The position numbers were made by a program, and so were the translations under genes. Shown here one piece after another: positions 16,970 to 25,339 of a stretch of DNA of 64,000 nucleotides; positions within the stretch are counted from its first letter, which is position 1; each line of letters opens with the position of its first letter. A model generated the notes under the pieces. That model was not told where the DNA came from. It did no database searches and saw nothing but the letters and a program-made list of their open reading frames with translations. The stretch covers positions 1,860,001 through 1,924,000 of the forward strand of contig NZ_AP022619.1 of the NCBI RefSeq assembly GCF_010731655.1. Direction: 5' to 3'. The stretch is from Mycobacterium paraseoulense. Its GTDB lineage: Bacteria > Actinomycetota > Actinomycetes > Mycobacteriales > Mycobacteriaceae.

Positions 16970-17848
16970 TCATGGGATGGTCAGACTGGCCGGGCCCGCT
17001 AGCCAGCGCAAAGCCATCAAGGGCAGGATGGTGGTCAACAGGAACGTGACGTTGAGGGTGACAATCCACGACACCAAAATCGCAAGCTGCCCGGGCCGCC
17101 GCTTTACCACTTTGCGCGCCAGCAGTTCGAACACGTCCTCGCCGTTGCCATTTCGCCAGGTGGCGGCGAATACGACCAGCGCCATGAACGGCACCTGCTC
17201 CAATATCGGCCACACAAGTGGGAAGTGTCCGTCACCGACGGCGATGGTCGGGCCGAAGGCAAACTGATAGTGCCACCAGCCGAAGCCGTGTGCGGCGCCT
17301 TCGACGATTAGATCGAAGAGGTAGAACATCGGAAACGAGACGATCGTCGTCGTCATGTATGGATTGGAGTTGGGCCAGCGATCCTTGACGACGTAGAACG
17401 CCTTCTCGAGCGCTAGAAAAAAGCTGACGTAGAAGAAAACGTAGCCAGCGATGAACCACCAGCACCGCACCGGCGACGTCCAGATAGTTTCGCCCCATCC
17501 GTACCTGGCGAATCTCGGGCTGTAGAGCAGGTAGCTGCCCCAGTCCCCATAGGTTTCTTGCCAGAATGCCGAGCCGGATGCCACCGTCAGCAGGAAGACG
17601 CGGCTCAACTTTCGTTCGTGAAAAGATTGCAGGACACCGATTGTCAGGAACACGGCAGCGACTGCCCACATGGCGGTCTCCCACATGCGCGCGCCCACCG
17701 GATCAGTGAGAGTGCCTCCGCTACGCCCCGCGACGAAGAGAACCACGGCCATGAGCGCAATGCCACTGACGACTGTCGCGGCAGTCGGGATCAGTCCTCT
17801 GGCCGAAAGCCGGCGTGCAGGCGGTACGGTGCGCGCTCCAGTGACCAC
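16970..17848 (-). CDS. AveC-like spirocyclase family membrane protein (copy 2)
   Basis: 292 residues, seven or so membrane helices (about 20-42, 55-75, 78-100, 120-145, 165-185, 210-235, 260-285). Shares FWQETYGDWGSYLLY with the DWGSYL segment of copy 1 at 1139-2074. Family role: AveC catalyses spiroketal formation in Streptomyces; here no polyketide pathway is present and the reaction is unknown. GTG 17848 was chosen since GGAGGAGA sits about five bases upstream; the open frame continues to TTG 17914, but that TTG is part of operator-like site E. Monocistronic or the second gene after the TetR at 17963. Confidence 0.72.
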   Translation of the reverse strand: MVTGARTVPPARRLSARGLIPTAATVVSGIALMAVVLFVAGRSGGTLTDPVGARMWETAMWAVAAVFLTIGVLQSFHERKLSRVFLLTVASGSAFWQETYGDWGSYLLYSPRFARYGWGETIWTSPVRCWWFIAGYVFFYVSFFLALEKAFYVVKDRWPNSNPYMTTTIVSFPMFYLFDLIVEGAAHGFGWWHYQFAFGPTIAVGDGHFPLVWPILEQVPFMALVVFAATWRNGNGEDVFELLARKVVKRRPGQLAILVSWIVTLNVTFLLTTILPLMALRWLAGPASLTIP

Positions 17849-17898
17849 AGCGATTCTCCTCCACTCCAGAGGTGCCCTGAGGCTGAGGCAAGCAAAAG

Positions 17899-17914
17899 TC
17901 AACGCTATTGTCAA
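17899..17914. promoter_or_regulatory. Candidate TetR operator, motif 1 (site E)
   Basis: TCAAC-GCTATT-GTCAA, 50 bases upstream of AveC-like copy 2 and between it and the TetR stop. The reverse strand reads TTGACA, so the site could overlap a -35 element. Confidence 0.5.
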
Positions 17915-17962
17915 GAATGCACGACCATCGCGCGACTTAACGGCTAGACTGTTCGCAGCGTC

Positions 17963-18616
17963 TCAGTTCGCAGGATCACTGTGCGCGCTTGCCCAAATGA
18001 TCTGGGCGATACTGCGGCAGACTGCCGCTCCCTTCACCGGAGCGCCCGCGACGCGCCAGTGGTACCAGAAGCGTTCGATCATCGACTGTATTGCGAGCCC
18101 TTGCACCATCGGATCGATACCCGGCAGGCGCTTGCCGCCGCGGAGCTTGATCAGCGCTTGAGACAAGATCTTGGCGCCGGTCATCTCGGCAGTAATGCTC
18201 CATTCCCGTAGTTCCGCGTGAGCGTACGCAGCTTGGAACGCGGCGTGGACGAAGGATCCGTGTTCGTCCCAGAAGGCGAGGTACTCCTCCACCCAGCCCG
18301 CAACGTCGTCGATGGTGGCCGCGTGGTCCATCTGCCGCAAACCCTCGGCGGCGACGATGCCAGCTTCCTCGGCATCGTGTCCGATGGTGAGAAGCACGTC
18401 CTGCTTGCTGGTGAAGTACGTGTAAAACGATGCACGTCGGATGCCGCTCGCCTCAGTGATGTCGCTGATCGACGTGGCGTCGTAGCCTTTCTCCAGCAGT
18501 AGGCGCTTGGTCTCGACCATGATGCGCATCTTCGTCCGCAGTCCTTTACGGCCGATGTCCGATGCCGGTCCGGTTTGTCGGACGCTGGTCTGCGGCCGCG
18601 GGGAGGTCCTAGGCAT
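17963..18616 (-). CDS. TetR/AcrR family transcriptional regulator
   Basis: 217 residues. After a basic N-terminal tail, the HTH covers about residues 28-75: AxSISDITEASGIRRASFYT, then YFTSKQDVL. The C-terminal domain contains EEYLAFWDEHGSFVHAAFQA and MIERFWYHW, as in mycobacterial TetR proteins near catabolic operons. ATG 18616 was preferred to the longer frame from 18730, which is out of pattern and runs through the promoter. It faces the ALDH/P450 operon across a 192-bp gap holding site F, and site E lies just past its stop. It is therefore my preferred candidate for the motif 1 regulator. Confidence 0.88.
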   Translation of the reverse strand: MPRTSPRPQTSVRQTGPASDIGRKGLRTKMRIMVETKRLLLEKGYDATSISDITEASGIRRASFYTYFTSKQDVLLTIGHDAEEAGIVAAEGLRQMDHAATIDDVAGWVEEYLAFWDEHGSFVHAAFQAAYAHAELREWSITAEMTGAKILSQALIKLRGGKRLPGIDPMVQGLAIQSMIERFWYHWRVAGAPVKGAAVCRSIAQIIWASAHSDPAN

Positions 18617-18627
18617 ATCTAGATTTT

Positions 18628-18635
18628 GACATGTC
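18628..18635. promoter_or_regulatory. Short palindrome upstream of TetR gene
   Basis: GACATGTC, 12 bases upstream of the TetR start codon on the reverse strand, inside TTTTGACATGTCCGG. It resembles motif 1 arms with a shorter spacer, so it could be an autoregulatory half-site pair. Weak evidence. Confidence 0.22.
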
Positions 18636-18723
18636 CGGGCAGTATGCGACGGCAACCGCGCCCGACACTGCCCTACACACCAACACCCGAACCACACAGG
18701 TTTTCGCCATCCGGCAGAGGGAA

Positions 18724-18739
18724 TCGACACTCTTGTCAG
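18724..18739. promoter_or_regulatory. Candidate TetR operator, motif 1 (site F)
   Basis: TCGAC-ACTCTT-GTCAG, 70 bases upstream of the ALDH start and about 108 bases upstream of the divergent TetR start. Links the TetR gene to motif 1. Confidence 0.55.
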
Positions 18740-18808
18740 GAAACCTCGATTGGCGGTAGCGTGGGCTGCGGTCCGAATGCGAGAGCCACGCCGTACTCAG
18801 GAGGCCCA

Positions 18809-20272
18809 GTGCCCATCATCGCTCCGCCGGTTGAGAAGCTGCCCAAGCCGACGCTTCTCATCGGTGACCGGCGAATCGACGACAGCTCCGGCGGGGCTGT
18901 CGATCACGTCTACGGCGCGACCGGCAAGACCACAGGCAATGTGACACTGGCGGGGGCTCGGGAGATAGACATCGCGGTTCAGGCAGCGAGATCGGCGCTG
19001 CCGGCTTGGCGCGCGACCACCCCCGACCAACGCCGCGAGCTGCTGTTTCGCGCAGCTCAAGTCTTCCGCGAGAACTCAGAGGAACTGGTGGCGATCTCCC
19101 AGATCGACAACAGCATGCCGGTATTCGCCGCTGCCGGTGGGCCGGCGAACGCGGCGGACGCCTTCTCGTATTACGGGGGGTGGGCCGACAAGTTGGTCGG
19201 CGATGTCATTCCGACCTGGCCGACACCATCACTCGACTACGCCACGCTCAACCCGTACGGCGTCGTCGGCATCATCATTCCCTGGAACGGCCCGATCTAC
19301 GCCGTCGGCATGACCGTGGCGCCCGCGCTTGCCGCGGGCAACTGCGTACTGCTCAAACCGCCGGAGTTGGCCCCCTATGCGGCGATCCGCATCGGCGAGC
19401 TATTCCTAGAGGCCGGATTTCCTCCTGGCGTCCTCAACGTGGTGACAGCCGGTCCCGAGGGCGGCCAGGCGATGGTCGCGCACCCCGGCATCGACAAGAT
19501 TCACTTCACCGGCAGCGGCACCACCGCCAAACGCATCCTCGACACGGCGAAAGACGTGCTCAAGCCCGTAGGCCTGGAACTCGGAGGGAAGTCGGCCAAC
19601 ATCATCTTCGCCGATGCCGACCTCAACAACGCCGCCATGCAGGCGATAATGGGCATGCAGGGCAGCGGCCAGGGTTGCATAAACGGTACCCGGGTACTGG
19701 TAGAACGACCGGTCTACGAAGAGGTGCTGGCCTTGGTGCAGGGGGTGCTGGGAACTCTCGAGGTCGGCGACCCACTGGTTGCTTCGACCTTCTTCGGACC
19801 CGTCATCAATGCTGCTGCGGCGGAACGCATCGTACGGGTGATCGACACCGCCAAGAGCGAGGGGGCGCGCGTCGTGGCCGGCGGCGAGCGACTCGGCGGT
19901 GAACTCTCAGACGGCTACTTCATCGCACCTACCGTGTTCGCGGACGTCGACAACTCCTCGCCATTGGCCCGAGACGAGATCTTCGGTCCCGTCGTCGCCG
20001 TGATTCCGTTCGACACCGAGGAGGAGGCCGTGCGGATCGCGAACGACTCCCCGTTCGGGTTGGCCGCCTACGTCCAGACGTCGAACCTCAAGCGCGCCCA
20101 CGCGGTGGCCCAGCAATTGGACGTCGGATTGATCTGGATTAACGGCTTCCTTGGCATTCCCACATCGGTGCCGTTCGGTGGCGTCAAGCAGAGCGGGTGG
20201 GGACGGCTGGGCGGATTCGACGGGATCCGCGAATTCACGCAGCCGAAAAACGTTTTCGTCAACCTGATGTGA
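18809..20272 (+). CDS. NAD(P)-dependent aldehyde dehydrogenase
   Basis: 487 residues, standard ALDH length. IIPWNGP (catalytic Asn) near residue 150, LELGGKSANI with general-base Glu near 256, and catalytic Cys290 in GQGC. C-terminal PFGGVKQSGWGRLGG is typical. Oxidises an aldehyde to acid in the cytosol, probably the product of an alcohol made by the adjacent P450. GTG 18809 was chosen because AGGAGG lies four bases upstream and the frame before it lacks ALDH similarity. Sits 16 bases before the P450 in one operon, downstream of site F. Paralogue of the ALDH at 31912. Confidence 0.93.
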   Translation: MPIIAPPVEKLPKPTLLIGDRRIDDSSGGAVDHVYGATGKTTGNVTLAGAREIDIAVQAARSALPAWRATTPDQRRELLFRAAQVFRENSEELVAISQIDNSMPVFAAAGGPANAADAFSYYGGWADKLVGDVIPTWPTPSLDYATLNPYGVVGIIIPWNGPIYAVGMTVAPALAAGNCVLLKPPELAPYAAIRIGELFLEAGFPPGVLNVVTAGPEGGQAMVAHPGIDKIHFTGSGTTAKRILDTAKDVLKPVGLELGGKSANIIFADADLNNAAMQAIMGMQGSGQGCINGTRVLVERPVYEEVLALVQGVLGTLEVGDPLVASTFFGPVINAAAAERIVRVIDTAKSEGARVVAGGERLGGELSDGYFIAPTVFADVDNSSPLARDEIFGPVVAVIPFDTEEEAVRIANDSPFGLAAYVQTSNLKRAHAVAQQLDVGLIWINGFLGIPTSVPFGGVKQSGWGRLGGFDGIREFTQPKNVFVNLM

Positions 20273-20288
20273 CCTGAATCGAGAGAAC

Positions 20289-21548
20289 ATGACTGAGACC
20301 GAGAATCCGACCGCACGCCCGACCGTCGATTTCGATCATCATTCGGCCGCATTCGCCGACAACTGGCGCGAAGTCACCAAGGACCTCCGGTCCAGATGCC
20401 CCGTCGCGTGGACCGAGGCGCACGGCGGCTACTGGGTGGTGTCCCGCTACGACGACGTGAAGAAGGTTGCGCTGGACGATCACACCTTCTCATCGGACAA
20501 CGACTTGATGGGCGAGCGCAAGGGGTACAAGGGAACCGCCATCCCGTCGCCCCCAATGCAGCTGATCCCACTCGAGGTCGACCCGCCACGGTTCAACGAA
20601 TACCGCGAGTTGTTGAATCCTAAGTTCTCGCCAGGCGCGGCCGAGCAATGGCGCCCGTTCATCGAGCAGGTTTCCAACGCTCTTATCGATCGATTCTGCG
20701 AAGCCGGCGAATGCGACATCGTCAAGGACCTCGCCAGCCCCGCGCCAGCGATGCTCACGATGAAGCTGCTCGGACTACCACTGGCCGACTGGGAGGATGT
20801 TGCCACTCCCTTTCACGAGATTTCCTGGGCTGTGCCGGGCTCTGAAATGTATCAACGCGCGATTGAGGGCATATTCCGTGTCCTCGGGCGGCTGTCCGAG
20901 GAGCTGAGCAAGCGCCGCGACACGCCCGCTGAGGACCTGCTGACGTTCCTTTTGGACTCGAAGATCAATGATGAACCGCTGTCCGAGGAGGAAATCCTCA
21001 AGATCTGCTTCCTGCAGCTAATCGGTGGTGTGGACACCAGTACTGGCCTGCTCTCTCACGCGTACGCCTGGCTATCGGAGCATCCGGCGGAAAAGCAGCG
21101 GCTCATCGATGAGCCGGAGCTATTGAAGCGCGCCACCGAGGAGTTCCTCCGGTGGGCGTCGCCGGCACCTGCGCTGGCCCGGACGGTGACGACCGAAACC
21201 GAACTTGGCGGCCAACGCTTGTGCCCCGGTGACCGGTTACTGCTGTCGTGGGCTTCGGCGAACCAGGACGACTCGGTGTTCGAAAATCCCGACGAGGTCA
21301 ATCTGGAGCGCTGGCCGAACCGTCATCAGGCCTTCGGGCTTGGTGCACACCGCTGCCTCGGCTCGAATCTGGGCCGGGTGCAGTTTCAGGAAGTTTTGAA
21401 GGCCACGCTACGCCGGCTGCCGGATCTCAAGGTAGACCTTGCGGCGGCACAACGGTATCCGTCACTCGGTCAGGTGAACGGATATTCGACGTTGCCAGTG
21501 ACTTTCAGCCCGACCAGTCCAGTCGGGGAACAGCTTCCCCTCGACTAG
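20289..21548 (+). CDS. Cytochrome P450
   Basis: 419 residues. I-helix GGVDTS near residue 250, ExxR in EEFLRW, and heme loop FGLGAHRCLGS with Cys356. Soluble class I type needing a ferredoxin and a reductase. Begins near the DFDHHS pattern shared with the P450 at 34282 (414 aa), its clear paralogue. Probably hydroxylates a substrate whose alcohol or aldehyde is then taken by the upstream ALDH. Second gene of the ALDH-P450 operon. No ferredoxin gene adjoins; the nearest in this window is at 62607. Confidence 0.95.
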   Translation: MTETENPTARPTVDFDHHSAAFADNWREVTKDLRSRCPVAWTEAHGGYWVVSRYDDVKKVALDDHTFSSDNDLMGERKGYKGTAIPSPPMQLIPLEVDPPRFNEYRELLNPKFSPGAAEQWRPFIEQVSNALIDRFCEAGECDIVKDLASPAPAMLTMKLLGLPLADWEDVATPFHEISWAVPGSEMYQRAIEGIFRVLGRLSEELSKRRDTPAEDLLTFLLDSKINDEPLSEEEILKICFLQLIGGVDTSTGLLSHAYAWLSEHPAEKQRLIDEPELLKRATEEFLRWASPAPALARTVTTETELGGQRLCPGDRLLLSWASANQDDSVFENPDEVNLERWPNRHQAFGLGAHRCLGSNLGRVQFQEVLKATLRRLPDLKVDLAAAQRYPSLGQVNGYSTLPVTFSPTSPVGEQLPLD

Positions 21549-21737
21549 CGCGTCACAGGTGTCCAAGCGGTATGAACCGCGCGAAGTGAAATCCATACTC
21601 CGGCAAAACCGGCCGAGGCTGTAACCGGAGACGTGACGCGATATCTCGGAGAACCGCGGGAATCGCGTCCACGTAGTTCCACCGCCTCGCAATGGTGTCG
21701 CCGGATTCACGGTCTAGAGACGATGCGCCCGCCTAGG

Positions 21738-21747
21738 TACTAGTACG
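21738..21747. promoter_or_regulatory. 10-bp palindrome before the broken MarR gene
   Basis: GTACTAGTAC, 16 bases upstream of the GTG of the MarR pseudogene. It may be a surviving autoregulatory operator; alternatively chance. Confidence 0.25.
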
Positions 21748-21762
21748 AGTATCTAGCGCGCT

Positions 21763-22196
21763 GTGAAACAGCGCACTAGAAGGGGTTCGCGATACGAGTT
21801 GGGCCGGCAGCTGTCGTTCGCGTTGTACGGGGCGGCGAACCGAATGATTCGTTTCCACAAACCCATTCTCGAACCGCCAGGCCTGACGTCTCCCAGTAGC
21901 TCGTCATCCTGGCGCTGGTTGACGGAGCGCCGCAGACCGTGGGGCGCATTGGGCGCGCGCCCGGATATGGATACCGGCACCATCACGCCTGTCGTTAAAC
22001 GGCTGGAAGCCGCCGGAATGGTCACACGCCAACGTGACCGAAACGATGAACGCCGCGTCCTGGTCGACCTCACCGGTCGGAGCAGGGCACTAGAGGCCGA
22101 GGTTCGCAGCGACCGGGTGTGCCTGCAAGTGGTGACCACGGATGACGAGGGGTTCCCACGCGATCAGTGCGCCAGCTCGCGGCTGCACTTCTCTGA
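21763..22196 (+). pseudogene. MarR/OhrR-type transcriptional regulator, frameshifted
   Basis: Frame 1 encodes LGRQLSFALYGAANRMIRFH and later MDTGTITPVVKRLEAAGMV followed by RQRDRNDERRVLVDL, the winged helix of OhrR-like MarR proteins. Between them the expected recognition region (LVILALVDGAPQTVG) is in another frame and preceded by a TAG. One base seems lost near 21892 and one gained near 21942, restoring the frame. After about 22105 similarity fades and a third frame (VRQLAAALL then TGA at 22196) looks like the C-terminus. So at least three lesions; non-functional. From 22197 to 22485 I see no further gene. Confidence 0.65.
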
Positions 22197-22485
22197 ACCG
22201 TCGGCTCAGCAAGCCCAGCGACGTTTTCGCCCAACGGTTGCCGGTGCTACGACGCGACGCGCTGGCCAAGTCCGTGCCGGCGAAGCCGAACCGGGAGCAG
22301 ACGCGAAACTGCCTAGTTCAGGGCGAAATCGGGCACTGTTGCATCTGCTCACCAGTGGCCGTGACCCTCAGTGCGACAGCGCCATTGTCGCCGCTCCGGT
22401 TCGGGCGGGCAGATTGTCGCGACGATACGAAGCGGCCGCTCAATATTGCAGGCGAGTGTCACATCGACGGTGATATCGGCCTTGA

Positions 22486-23700
22486 TCAACTACTTGCAAC
22501 CGCTGGCACCGGGAAAGTGATCGGCAGGTGCTTGACCATCCGCACCGCTACGTTGTCGTAAACCAGCGAATCCTCCGGCCCCACCGTGTAATTGGGAATG
22601 CGGTCGAGAAGCTCTTCTAGAGCCAGCCGCATTTCCAAACGCGCGAGATGCGACCCCAAGCACCGGTGGGTGCCGCTCGCGAAGACCAGGTGGTCCTTGC
22701 GTGCACGGTCGAAGTTCGTCGTGAGTGGATCGTCGTAGAAGGTGGGGTCGACGTTGGCCGCAGCCCAACTCGCGTGAACCACCTCGCCGGCCTTGATCAC
22801 GAGGCCGTCGCCGAGATCGATATCCTCCTCCGCATACCGAAAGCCCTCCGGAACCGGCGACTCAAAGCGCATGATCTCCTCGACGGCTGCCGGGATCAGA
22901 GACTTGTCTTTGACGAGCCGGTCGCGTTCGGACGGGTGCTGCCCCAGCCATGCGAAAGCGAGTGACATCGACGATGTCACGGTGTCGAGTCCCGCGAACA
23001 TGAACAAGAACAAGATATTGACCAAGTTGAGGTCCGGCATGGGCTCGCCATCGACCTCGGACTTGATGAGGCTGGCGATAACGTCGTCCTCGTGTTCGGC
23101 CGTCTTGCGCTTTTCGGCGAGGAACCCGACGAAGTACTCGTAGATCTTTCCCGCGGCGATCGCCATGTTGGCCTGCATCTCTTCCATCGTGGCCCCTTGG
23201 GGATGGATGACGCCATCTTTGAACTCGAGGAAGAAGTCCAGGTCGCTGACGGGAGCACCGACGAGTCGCAGAAACGTCAGGCATGGAAGCGGTACACAGA
23301 AGTCGTTGTACAACTCGGCCTGGCCCTTGGGCAGGAACTCGTCGACGAGTTCTCTGGCCAACTGACGAACCGAATTCTCCAGCAGCGCTACACGTTTCGG
23401 CGCGAACAGCGGATCAAGCAACCTTCGCCATTTCTTGTGTTCCTCGCCGTCGATCTCCAGCGGAATCAACGGATTGTCGTTGCCGAAGCTGCCGCCGCGG
23501 CCGCCCGCGCCCGTGACTCCGGGGTGACGATTGATCGCCACGATGTCGTTATGTCGGTACAGCCAGAGGACACCGTCCGGCGAACGCTCGGCACGCACAT
23601 CCCGCGCCTTGTCGTGGTAGTGCTGCTGCGGGTGTGGTTCGCTGGCCATGGCCAGCACCCACTCCGAGAGCCGAGGGTCGTAACGCTCGCCCTTGTCCAT
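22486..23700 (-). CDS. Cytochrome P450 (tandem copy 1)
   Basis: 404 residues. I-helix MFAGLDTVTSS, ExxR in EEIMRF, heme loop FASGTHRCLGS with Cys347. Begins GERYDPRLSEWV and contains HKKWRRLLDPLFAPKRV, nearly as in the neighbour at 23711, so the two arose by tandem duplication. Ends in VASS without extension. GGAGG directly precedes ATG 23703; ATG 23700 has better spacing. Ten bases downstream of the other P450, hence an operon. Needs a ferredoxin and reductase from elsewhere. Substrate unknown. Confidence 0.94.
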   Translation of the reverse strand: MDKGERYDPRLSEWVLAMASEPHPQQHYHDKARDVRAERSPDGVLWLYRHNDIVAINRHPGVTGAGGRGGSFGNDNPLIPLEIDGEEHKKWRRLLDPLFAPKRVALLENSVRQLARELVDEFLPKGQAELYNDFCVPLPCLTFLRLVGAPVSDLDFFLEFKDGVIHPQGATMEEMQANMAIAAGKIYEYFVGFLAEKRKTAEHEDDVIASLIKSEVDGEPMPDLNLVNILFLFMFAGLDTVTSSMSLAFAWLGQHPSERDRLVKDKSLIPAAVEEIMRFESPVPEGFRYAEEDIDLGDGLVIKAGEVVHASWAAANVDPTFYDDPLTTNFDRARKDHLVFASGTHRCLGSHLARLEMRLALEELLDRIPNYTVGPEDSLVYDNVAVRMVKHLPITFPVPAVASS

Positions 23701-23710
23701 CATCCTCCAA

Positions 23711-24916
23711 TCATCTCGTAGAACTCGGCGGGAACGAGATCCACAGATTCTCCACAGCCCGCACCGCGCAGTTGTCGTACGTCAGTGCCGCGGTATCGAC
23801 CGTGTAGTCGGGGATCCGCTTGAGCAGCTCCTCGACGGCCAATCGCAGCTCGAGCCGTGCCAGATGGGAGCCAAGGCATCGGTGGGTACCGGTGGCGAAC
23901 ACCATGTGATCTTTGCGCCCGCGGTCGAGCTTGACCGTCAACGCATCGTCGTAGAAGGTCGGGTCAACGTTGGCCGAGGCCCAGAACGCGTTGATGTCCT
24001 CCCCCGCCCGGATCACCAGGCCGTCGCCGAGGTCGATGTCCTCTGTGGGATATCGCATTCCGGAGGGTACGGGCGACTCGTATCGCAGCAGTTCTTCGAC
24101 CGCCGCGGTGATCAATGACATGTCCTGCGCGAGCCGTTTGCGCTCCTCCGGGTGCCGGCCCAGCCAGCCGAAGATGCACGACATGGATGAGGTGACGGTG
24201 TCGAGCCCCGCGAACATGAACAGGAACAGGATGTTGACGAGGTCCAACTCTGCCAGTGGCTGCCCGTCGATTTCTGACCTGATCAGGTTGGCGATGACGT
24301 CGTCCTCGCTGTCGGCATTCTTGCGTTTCTCGGCGAGAAACCCGACAAAGTACTCCATCAGTTTGCCGCCTGCAGCGGCCATGTCGGCGTCGATCTCTTC
24401 GGTGGTTTCGCCCTTCGGATGAACGACGCCTTCCTTGAATTCGAGGAAGAAGTCGAGATCCTCGACGGGCGCGCCGACGAGGCGCAGAAAGATCAGGCAC
24501 GGCAGTGGTGTGCAGAAATCCTCGTACAGTTCCGCCTTGCCAGTGGGCGCGAAGCCGTCGATGAGTTCCCGTGCCAGGTCGCGCACCTGCGCCTCCAGGC
24601 GCGCAACTTGCTTCGGCGCGAACATCGGGTCGAGCAGGCGTCGCCACTTCTTGTGGTCCTCGCCGTCGATCTCCAACGGGATCAGCCGCGCATCGTGCCC
24701 GAAGCTGCCGCCCTTGCCGCCGTTGCCGAGCACGGCTGGATGGCGGTTGATACGCAGGATGTCCTGGTGGCGGTACAGGTGCAGCGCCCCGTCGATGTGT
24801 TCGGCGCGGACGTTTCCGGCCTTGTCGTGATACACCCTCTGCGGCTCCGCCATACTCTTCACGACCTGCGAGAGGCCTGAAACGCGCGGGTCATACCGCG
24901 CGGCTTGGGTCATCAT
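23711..24916 (-). CDS. Cytochrome P450 (tandem copy 2)
   Basis: 401 residues. I-helix MFAGLDTVTSS, ExxR in EELLRY, heme loop FATGTHRCLGS with Cys347. Very similar along its whole length to the downstream P450 (for example FFLEFKxGVxHPxG and LVNILFLFMFAGLDTVTSSM). Belongs to a different subfamily from the P450s at 20289 and 34282, which have GGVDTS/GGFDTT helices. First gene of the pair; ATG 24916 is followed at once by ATG 24913, and GTGAGA precedes both. Upstream is the broken phosphotransferase gene. Confidence 0.94.
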   Translation of the reverse strand: MMTQAARYDPRVSGLSQVVKSMAEPQRVYHDKAGNVRAEHIDGALHLYRHQDILRINRHPAVLGNGGKGGSFGHDARLIPLEIDGEDHKKWRRLLDPMFAPKQVARLEAQVRDLARELIDGFAPTGKAELYEDFCTPLPCLIFLRLVGAPVEDLDFFLEFKEGVVHPKGETTEEIDADMAAAGGKLMEYFVGFLAEKRKNADSEDDVIANLIRSEIDGQPLAELDLVNILFLFMFAGLDTVTSSMSCIFGWLGRHPEERKRLAQDMSLITAAVEELLRYESPVPSGMRYPTEDIDLGDGLVIRAGEDINAFWASANVDPTFYDDALTVKLDRGRKDHMVFATGTHRCLGSHLARLELRLAVEELLKRIPDYTVDTAALTYDNCAVRAVENLWISFPPSSTR

Positions 24917-24997
24917 TTCTCACCGTCCACATATGAACCTTACCCTGTAACGTGACGTATACCACAACGCCATAGCTGACTCAATTATTTATCTGAT

Positions 24998-25335
24998 TTA
25001 GGGCGAGCTCTCCAGTGTGTCGAGCTCTTCCATCGCGATGGCGAAACGGGTGGCGCCGATGAGCCAGGAACGCGTCCTCGAGGTGGGGAAGCTCGTCGGC
25101 ACCGTTTTTTGTAGTTCGTCGAGGTACAGCGACAGCAGATCTCGCTCGGACGCGAGGCGATCCGCCGGGTCCATCGCACCGGTCATGAAGTAAGTGACAT
25201 CCCAGATGTATTACCCTCGGCCCATCGCCTGAATATCACAGAAGCCGAGGCGGCCTTCGGTGTCCCGGGACGTGTTGCCCAGGTGGGCATCGCCGTGCAC
25301 GAACGCAGTCGGTAGCGCAGCGCCGACATCGACGG
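24998..25335 (-). pseudogene. Phosphotransferase (APH/kinase-like) family remnant
   Basis: Reverse strand encodes PTAFVHGDAHLGNTSRD, the catalytic HGDxHxGN loop of APH-type kinases, then GFCDIQAMGRG, an in-frame TAA (25212-25214), and on in the same frame YIWDVTYFMTG and ASERDLLSLYLDEL to a stop at 24998. The N-terminal lobe is missing: similarity starts right at the end of the alpha/beta hydrolase gene. So the gene is both truncated and interrupted by a nonsense codon. Mycobacterial relatives of this C-terminal pattern are often annotated phosphotransferases; substrate unknown. Confidence 0.62.
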
Positions 25336-25339
25336 GCTG

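Noticed and set aside
1..21548. Reading Region A as a biosynthetic cluster because of the AveC-like genes
   Set aside because: No PKS, NRPS, terpene synthase or tailoring glycosyltransferase is present; the rest is catabolic.
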